From the NCBI GenBank assembly GCA_921293015.1, contig OV121088.1:35398010-35462009 (forward strand): a stretch of 64,000 bases of DNA. Reading direction: 5' to 3'. Both the position numbers and the translations under genes were made by a program. This DNA comes from Phorcus lineatus (lineage: Eukaryota; Mollusca; Gastropoda; Trochida; Trochidae). The notes below the pieces were generated by a model. It did no database searches, was not told the DNA's origin, and saw only the letters and a list, made by a program, of their open reading frames with translations. Numbering within the stretch: position 1 is the stretch's first letter; each line of letters opens with the position of its first letter. Of this stretch, positions 57,066 to 64,000 are shown one piece after another.

Positions 57066-58110
57066 TTTAAAAAAGATTTTTAATTTAACAAAGGAAAATC
57101 AAGTCGGATCTGCAAAGAGACCCCAAAATTCTAATGTTTTGAACCGCATTAGTGGATTACAAAGTCACTGCGACCCAGCCATTTGGGCTGTCTCAATTGA
57201 TTAAACTATCTAGACTAAAGTCTAAATTCACAAAATGTCTCAACAGTTCGTCTTCTGTAATTTGAATACTGTCTTCTTATACTAATATTACTAAACATAT
57301 TATAGAGTTACAGGGTTCTAAAATATACTATCGATATAAATCTAATTATATTAAGGATTTCTTAAAGTTTTGAATTCGGCTAATAGTATCGTTTGCACTG
57401 ATAATTCTTTCACAACACAACCAGCTTACAACTGCAATCACACCAGCATGGACTGACACTGATCAGGTCATGCATTAGGGTCATACGACGTCGTACTGTC
57501 GTTCCCACTACAGTTATTTCCCTTTTCTAAAAAGAAAAACATGCCGTTGTCAAGCAACTCTGCGTGTAATAACACGGGCACCTGTTAATCTCAATGCAGC
57601 GAAGAACGACTCTAGCCTGCTACGTTTAACACGGTGCATTGATGTTGGGAGTACTAATATTTTGTGCGGAGTCAATGCTAATGAAACGGAAAATGAGCGT
57701 AATTAGTAAATGGGATTCGGTGTATTCGTAGCCAAAAAGAACTCGTATCCACAAATGCATGGCAAATAATGTTTTCATTAATTGCACACCAAAACGGGAC
57801 CAAAAGAACAATTTTGATCCCCTGAGTGCGATTCACCGTTATCCGAGGTGTCTACATGTTAAAAGCTGACATTGTGAACCAAAAACTCTCTCAATTTTCA
57901 ACTGTGATCAAAGTTACAATTTATGTGCTGTTAATTTCAAAGAAAGCAATTGGAAATGCGCCTTCCCATATCATATTGGCTCATCATTATTTTAAACTTC
58001 ATGGAATATATGTTTTTTTCAATTTCGTTTTAGTTTCAATTATTCTTTTTATGGCCTTGCTTGATTCATACAACTTGCGTATACACTGATCATGTGACCG
58101 GCGTACGCCA
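57066..58110. other. PANK long-form upstream region
   Basis: Expected to contain the distal PANK promoter on the minus strand. CpGs are more frequent at 57480-57640. Holds the X-box-like palindrome; no other gene seen. Confidence 0.4.
57546..57558. promoter_or_regulatory. RFX X-box-like palindrome upstream of the PANK long form
   Basis: GTTGTCAAGCAAC fits the RFX X-box pattern RYYNYY-N-RRNRAC. It lies about 480 bp upstream of the distal PANK ATG, in the region expected to hold that promoter. Single-site motif matches are common by chance, so function is speculative. Confidence 0.25.
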
Positions 58111-58591
58111 TTAAAGAGCCACTCCGTGAGTTGTTGGAGTCATATATGCCAAACTTAATCAATGGTATCATTTGATCCCGAAGTATCGACTGTTACCTAA
58201 AAGACACATTTTTAAAGGTTATTGGGTTTTTTTTACAGTGACAATATGAAGGTAGAACGTTGCAATTATGATCGAAAACCGGACACTGGCGCGCGTCAAA
58301 TAGTCAAACGTAATTTTGGAGACTTATTTAAAACAGCCAGGAGGGCAGTTAGGAGTTGATAGTGTTTGTTAGGTTATATAACTAGTATCCATGTAAATTG
58401 GGCGTGATATCTACACCTCTGTGCAATTATAAGGCTGTTTTTAGTTTTTCATTGAAAACCAGTATTTGTCATATATATGTCTTTTCGACTTGAAAAGCTA
58501 AGATGTTTTGATTTTATATCACCACTAATGACATTTAGGTTCGTTTCAAAGGTAAATAATATGTTATGAAAATCACGGAGTGGTTCTTTAA
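58111..58591. mobile_element. TTAA-bounded MITE, 'GCCACTCCGTGA' type, intergenic
   Basis: Best preserved member: TTAAAGAGCCACTCCGTGAG at the left, ATCACGGAGTGGTTCTTTAA at the right. The core (reverse) is GATCGAAAACCGGACACTG at 58270-58288. 481 bp including both TTAA. Confidence 0.9.
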
Positions 58592-60556
58592 GTGAAAGTT
58601 AAAAAGGAAACCGCTGTTTTCGTAGACACGGTGGGTTCGTAGAGAAAAATATTGTTAGGTTCGTAGACAGATGAAATATTCAAAATCTTTTTCATTTTGA
58701 AAACTAAATATATATATTTATTTTAATTTATAATATATATACCATTCACTTTTAAAAAGGACCATGTAATAAATTATTTAAACAACTTAATTTTAATGTA
58801 CATATGAAAAAGCGAATGGTCATGTGTGGCGAACAAAGAATCATTCAGTAATGTCTGAATCACTCATGCACACCATGAAAAGCACGTGCAAAATGAAATT
58901 ACACAAATGCGTTCTTTTTGCAATAGTAAGGCCGTTTGCTACATTTCCATAGAAGTTTGCAACACACGACAGTTACTAGTAAGTTCCATTTATAGCCGAC
59001 GGGTGAATCCAAAGTGTGTGTGTAAGCAGCGGAGTCGTCAAGAGGGCTTGGAAATATTTCCAATCTTATGGTGGTGCTGCCTGACGACATGCTGGAGGTC
59101 GTGAAAAATCAGCAACGCAACACTAGAAATGCCACCCAGTAATTAAATATTCCAAAGAGGAAATCATACCTGTGCCCAGCTTCAAAATGTATTTTCCAAG
59201 ATAGCATATGACTTTCAAAAATCATTTCAAATGCGGATAAACCGTTTATGATTTTGAAAATATTGGTGTTCTTGAAGTATAGCATTCTCTCCCACAGAGG
59301 TAGCTCCGTCATAAATTCCTATAGGAACTACCTCTGCTGGGAGAGAATGGAAGTGTAGTGAAATTTATATGACTCAGGCAGCTATGTAGATGTCGAAGTT
59401 ATTCCGCTTTTATAACGTTGCAAGGGTGGGATTTGCGGGGGAAATAGGCTTCCGTGTTGTCTATCATATGAAATCGGTGCGGCGTACGTCATCCTCCTCT
59501 GGCTTTCCTTTCGGTACACTACTGGTAATTTTGCGATTGAATCACTTGGTATACATTTGCCGCTTGTGCTAGAAGAAGGTTTCCTGTATATAAAACACAT
59601 AAGTCTTAAAATAGGGGTGAAATGTTTCAGGACCCAGTGTGACAATGTAAAAGCGTTTGTCCGACGTACAGTGCCTGTTGTATTCGGAACGTTATTGTCG
59701 GTCCTTTATCAAATGAGGTTGTGTATCTTCTTCATTCGGCGTGGCGGTTCAATGCATAAGTATAAAACCTGAAAATCTGATCTACCCCAAGGGAGAATAA
59801 TATACGTTTTCATTGAAGTTCAGCTGAATAAAGTTTTGATGTATCTTACCTCCTCTCGAAATTAAACTGTGAAGAAATGTTTCTTGGAGATGAAATTCGA
59901 AATTAAGCTATGGGAAGATTTCCATCATGTAACGTCGACGAATGAGGTGGCGGAATTAGGTGTATTCATTGGCCAATTTACCTGCGTGTACATAGAACCT
60001 CCAGCCTATCTTGTACATGCTTCTCGGGGTACGACATGGATACCTAAAGTGCAAAAGACAAATATAAGATTTTGGTTGAATATGAGTATATCATTTGGGC
60101 AAAATATATTACTGATTTGATATACTTAGATTACACGATTATTCATAGGGTCGCCGTTACTCATAGTATATGAAAATTACACATGTATGTATTTCCTTCG
60201 GCCAAGGACGTGTATAGACCTTTATAAATCCTTGCTTCGGCGAAATGAAACAAGACTTTTGTAGTCTCGTTTTCGCTTTCAAGCACATTCCTAGAGCATC
60301 GAAACCTGAAGCTCCGGATGACCTGCCATAAACTGCTATCTAAAGGGTACGACGCCGGTTATGCATCTTCCGCCGACGTAAGCCGGTTGATACGCCGGGC
60401 TCTTCAACAAGCACATCATTGAGATAAAACGCGCCAACGAATAATATTCCATTTCAATGCAAGGTTGTCTTAGATCAAAAGCAAAAGCCCTATTCATTTT
60501 GTTGCATTTAAAATGTATTTCAATCTTTTATTTAAAATATTCAGTGCGGTGTAGTC
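58592..60556. other. PANK-PLPBP intergenic region, PLPBP side
   Basis: Contains a short foldback element (59283-59349). Several open frames of 60-87 codons (59382-59772, 59869-60120) have no recognisable motif. 60270-60420 is CpG-richer and may belong to the PLPBP promoter. Confidence 0.35.
59283..59349. mobile_element. Minimal foldback element, 'CAGAGGTAGCTC' family, copy 4
   Basis: 67 bp: CATTCTCTCCCACAGAGGTA at the left and its inverse at the right (TACCTCTGCTGGGAGAGAAT), with almost no interior. Confidence 0.75.
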
Positions 60557-60649
60557 ATGATTCGCAAGATGGCGACTGAAAGTGGAATTGGTCGTTCACT
60601 CAAAGCCGTTTTGGAACGAATAGCCGTCGCCAGCAGCAAAACGCAACAG
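60557..60649 (+). CDS. PLPBP: PLPBP coding exon 1
   Basis: Encodes [20 protein letters not shown] and [11 protein letters not shown], ending CAG/GTAAAG. It corresponds to the N-terminal helix of the family. The following intron (about 2.26 kb) holds a TTAA-MITE end fragment and a 5'-truncated LINE. Confidence 0.85.
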
Positions 60650-63530
60650 GTAAAGTGACATTCGTTTTCTTATATGATGATAATCGCCTAGTTGTTGTCT
60701 TAAAACTTCACTGCTGATTTATTCTGGCGTAGTTTTACCCTTAAGTTACATAACCGACCTCAATGTTATCTAAGGGAGGTAACTCAATTACCGTCAATAG
60801 ATTTGAGCTAGTTTTCATACACCTCAACCCCACAGTCTGGGATCATAGCAACTCGATATCATAACTAAACGTAAATAAAAAGCAGATGAAAAACCGTTAT
60901 CCTCTATACCATAGAGTGGAGGGGTAGGCGCAGCCATAATGCCCACCTCGACTAGTTTTGATTTTAGTTCGAGATTTCAATGAGACATTCAAAATGAAGC
61001 ATCCATACATCTCAGATAATCATTTTCCCACAAAGCCAGGCTTGTATCAATGATATGTCACCTGTAGGACAACTTTCATAACACTTTAAGCTTATTCACA
61101 TTTAAAGAGCCACTCCGTGAGGAAGAGGAATGTCAATCATTGCAAGCTCTCTTTCTCTAATCTTTTGTTGTAGCGCTCAGCTGTCAACATGTTAAAGCAT
61201 ATTGCACTGCGTTATGCAAATTCCGCATTTCAAACCATAACCTTATGATAGAGTATGATAGATGCCTAAAACTTGACCATAAAGATTGTCTTTGCCCATT
61301 TTGTGTTATACCTACTGTTGAATCTGAATAGCATTGTTTCCTTGAATGTCCATTTTATAATAACCTGAGAGAGATCTCATTCAAGAGTATTGCTATGTAA
61401 TCCCATCTGATAACAAGCTCAACACACTGTTTACATCAACAAATAGTATTGTACTCAATAATCTTGCAAAATATATTTTTCTAGCTCAAAGGAAACGTAA
61501 CAAACATTTTACATCATGCTGATGCCCAACAATGTCCATCATAGAATTGCATTATGCTTTGTCTGTACATGATATTTTATGGCGCTTCGGCAGTTTATTG
61601 TGTCATCAACTTACATTTATATTGGGCTTGTGGCCCCTTTACAGAAATAAACTGTCACTCGCTCGCTCCCTCCCTCCACTCACTCACTCACTCACTCACT
61701 CATAATTTGTTAAAGCCAAATAAGGATGGTGATAATAAAAATCTAATATTTCAAGTACATGTAAAAACTAGTTGGACATCAAATTACACATTTGAAGATT
61801 GAAAGCTATTACTATTTCATTCAGTCAGTTAATATGGCTTTTGACAGCAATTGTTTTTAAAGAATTATTTGTTGCCTGATATTTGTAGTAATGTAACTTT
61901 AGCAGGAAAAAGAGTGACTGACTAACCTAAGAAAAACATATATATGTTACTATTTAACAGTTAAGAACTATCAATCATTCTCTTGACCTAATTCTATGAA
62001 GGCAGTGTTTTGACTGGGCTACCACTTATATGGGATGTAATAAAAGTAACTCTTGCAATATCATTTTAATTGACAGGAATTAAAAGATGAGGTACTGTGA
62101 GGTATTAGATTAAACAAACATGATTTAAATTCGGGGATAGTAAATACCACATTTAATGATTTTAATAAAAATTGAAATTGAAATGAACCTAGCAGTGAGA
62201 GATAACAGAATTTACAGTTTTCAATGTTTGTTTGACGGCTGATAATTACCTCAATCATAGTTGATACAGTATGTAGTAAGGATATGTATTGCTCCTCATT
62301 CCCATATTGCAATATATTGCGATACAGAGAAGTGTATTGCAATACATATTGGAATATACAAGTACTTTTCAAATGTAAGATTTTCTATGCTCTTGACTAA
62401 ACACAGTGATTAGAACAGCGATCAATGTCTGATCTATTGGATATTTTCAGACGTGTACCGGAAAGTATTGGGTGGTTTTTTTTAATGCCATATACCGATA
62501 ATGCCATGCAACCTTAGTATGTAGGCAGATAAGTCTGCATAAATGCGATTTTTAAAAATAATTATTAAGCTGTGTATCTGCACATTACGCAATAAAATCA
62601 TTAAAACCTTAATTAGATATAAGATAGCAAAGCTACAATGACATTTTCTTAAAAACTCGAAAGAATCAAATGTCATCACTCACAAACTGCATTGTCCACA
62701 AATTAAAATCAACTGTTTTTCGAGGAATAAAAGTTGGGGAAAAACGGCACTTCACACACTCAAACTTGTGCAATCTGAGATATTCATCTCCACATGGTCT
62801 GAAAGCAGCCCCAATAATTGCATGTTCTACACAAACACTATATAGTTATCTTAATTTATCAGTATTGACCTCACAGGACTCACTATCATCAGCAATTATT
62901 TGATTCAGACAGGACCAAATGTTCCTGCAAGATTGGTAGCAGTGAGTAAGACAAAGCCAGCTGAAGACATTGTTGCAGCGTATGAGTGTGGTCAGAGGAA
63001 CTTCGGTGAGAACTACGTATGTTATCATGCATATCACTATCAGTTGATCCATGGATTTTTATAGGTCTATAGATATCCTTCGTTGATCCAATGAAATGTT
63101 TATGTTTTATGTAGTTATTGGTTATAGTCTTAAGGAATTACATCATACTTTGTATAGATGATGATGATTATAATGATGATGATCTTGATGTAAATTGTTG
63201 GTGATGAATATTTGATTTAAACATGATCTCTGTATTGTTTGGTTTGTTTCCAACTTGAATTATTGATGTATTTGGGTCCAAAAATGCTAGTGCCCATAAA
63301 TAATTTTTTTTTTTAAATTCTTGCAAATGGGAAGAAAATTATTTTTCAATCTGGATGATAAAAATAAATTGTAAGGAAGCAATGATTATTTCAATTCTTT
63401 CATTTGTTTAGTATGGAGAGGGATTTTGTGTATACATGTTGATAATTATGAAAATTAAAAGTAGATCATTAACTCTCGAGGGTTTTCTTTCAAGGTTCAA
63501 GAACTGCAGGAGAAAGGGAGCCATCCACTG
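60557..63530 (+). CDS. PLPBP: Pyridoxal phosphate homeostasis protein (PLPBP/PROSC, YggS family), 5' part
   Basis: PLP-binding protein of the YggS/PROSC family, which buffers and delivers vitamin B6 cofactor; a TIM-barrel fold like the alanine racemase N-terminal domain. Three exons are visible: 60557-60649, 62909-63016 and 63495-63530, all phase 0. Together they encode 79 aa; the gene continues past the window end (family proteins are about 250-280 aa). Key segments: [10 protein letters not shown] (exon 1); [20 protein letters not shown] with the PLP lysine of VSK at about residue 45, then GQRNFGENY (exon 2); [12 protein letters not shown] (exon 3). The start could be the ATG at 60557 or the in-frame one at 60569. 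The start lies 3.5 kb from, and divergent to, pantothenate kinase. Confidence 0.92.
61102..61120. mobile_element. Solo MITE end
   Basis: TTAAAGAGCCACTCCGTGA with no matching right end nearby; the sequence passes straight into the LINE fragment. Confidence 0.6.
61125..61705 (+). mobile_element. 5'-truncated LINE 3' end in PLPBP intron 1
   Basis: A broken plus-strand frame reads [18 protein letters not shown], stop, [15 protein letters not shown], the Cys/His knuckle seen after reverse transcriptase in several LINE clades. It then runs through [11 protein letters not shown] to a (TCAC)n tail at about 61675-61700. Stops and frameshifts are present; not active. Confidence 0.6.
62909..63016 (+). 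CDS. PLPBP: PLPBP coding exon 2 (PLP lysine)
   Basis: The acceptor is TTTGATTCAG and the donor TAC/GTATGT. It encodes [32 protein letters not shown] and [12 protein letters not shown] contains the Schiff-base lysine of the family and FGENY is the next conserved strand. A second AG four bases further in would break the frame. Confidence 0.95.
63495..63530 (+). CDS. PLPBP: PLPBP coding exon 3
   Basis: The acceptor is TTTCTTTCAAG and the donor CTG/GTGAGA. It encodes [12 protein letters not shown], matching the VQEL..K segment that follows FGENY in the family. The following intron starts with a TIR element at 63547-63915. Confidence 0.9.
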
Positions 63531-63546
63531 GTGAGATGATTATAAT

Positions 63547-63915
63547 TACCGTATTCGACGTGATAAGCGCCCGGGGCGCTTAAAAAATTGGTAAAAGGGG
63601 GCGCTAATTAAAACGATAAAAATTGTCCTCAAGTTTAGTCTTGAAAGTGGTTTCTTATGATATATGTCTTTGAAATATGGTTTTATAACTTTTATCATTT
63701 TGATTGTGGCTGGGGGTCTTGAAATACCCTGTATTCTTCACTTTAGTGGAAGTAAAAGACTTATTGCAAGACTGAAAAACCTCACTCAATGAATCAGCAT
63801 GCAAGGTAAGCAATGTTGAGAGGTGGGCGCTAAATCAGGACTCATATTGTTCAGTCAAAAACGTGGTGGGTGGGCGCTTATAGGGGAGTGGGCGGTTATT
63901 AAGTCGAATACGGTA
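63547..63915. mobile_element. TIR element in PLPBP intron 3
   Basis: The ends are TACCGTATTCGACGTGATAA and the inverse TTATTAAGTCGAATACGGTA; GCGCCC/GGGCGC blocks pair further in. 369 bp, noncoding. The transposon superfamily is not assigned. Confidence 0.75.
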
Positions 63916-64000
63916 TTGGTATATTAGAAATTATTGAAACGTTCAAAATAATTCTTGTAGAGCATTTGTTTGCTTTGTATAGAAGTTTCCCAGAAAAAGG

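Noticed and set aside
59382-60120. Cluster of 60-87-codon open frames on both strands
   Set aside because: No recognisable domain or splice structure; treated as intergenic.

Overview
The window is a piece of an intron-rich, AT-rich animal nuclear genome. There is no operon layout, genes are split into short exons with GT-AG junctions, and most of the DNA is decayed mobile elements. tRNA-derived SINEs, TTAA-bounded MITEs, a LINE 3' end and a Penelope-like fragment, together with the gene types, suggest a lophotrochozoan and most likely a mollusc. The species cannot be told from what I can see.

Three protein-coding genes can be reconstructed exon by exon with matching splice phases. (1) A divergent T-box transcription factor on the minus strand (coding 19823 down to 11726; 7 exons, 350 aa), with a TATA box and two T-box half-sites just upstream. 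(2) A pantothenate kinase on the minus strand (coding 57065 down to 45620), with two alternative first coding exons joined to six common exons (389 or 374 aa). (3) The first three exons of a PLPBP/PROSC-type pyridoxal phosphate homeostasis protein on the plus strand (60557 to 63530), which runs off the right edge. The pantothenate kinase and PLPBP genes, both tied to vitamin-derived cofactors, are head to head about 3.5 kb apart.

Region by region: 1-11.7 kb has no gene I can support, only MITEs, a perfect 41-bp-arm hairpin, a minisatellite and two CpG-rich patches. 11.7-20 kb is the T-box gene; its introns hold a Penelope-like fragment, a long AT run, a pure (GA)74 run beside a splice donor, and an identical 124-bp tandem duplication that copies a splice acceptor. 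20-23 kb is upstream flank with an inverted-repeat-bounded tandem array. 23.2-38.9 kb is a cluster of three related repeat units (A and B forward, C inverted), with fossil Tc1/mariner transposase in A and C and SINEs and foldback elements between. 39-45.6 kb is further repeat DNA and the 3' flank of pantothenate kinase. 45.6-57.1 kb is pantothenate kinase. 57.1-60.6 kb is the divergent intergenic region. 60.6-64 kb is PLPBP with a LINE 3' end and a TIR element in its introns.

The clearest unexplained pattern is a roughly 19-bp core (CATTGTCCGGTTTTCGATC and variants) seen at eleven places, inside elements whose terminal repeats fall into at least three different types. Two loci also show a direct repeat - inverted module - direct repeat layout. 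All similarity statements come from reading the sequence by eye; no alignment or search was run.
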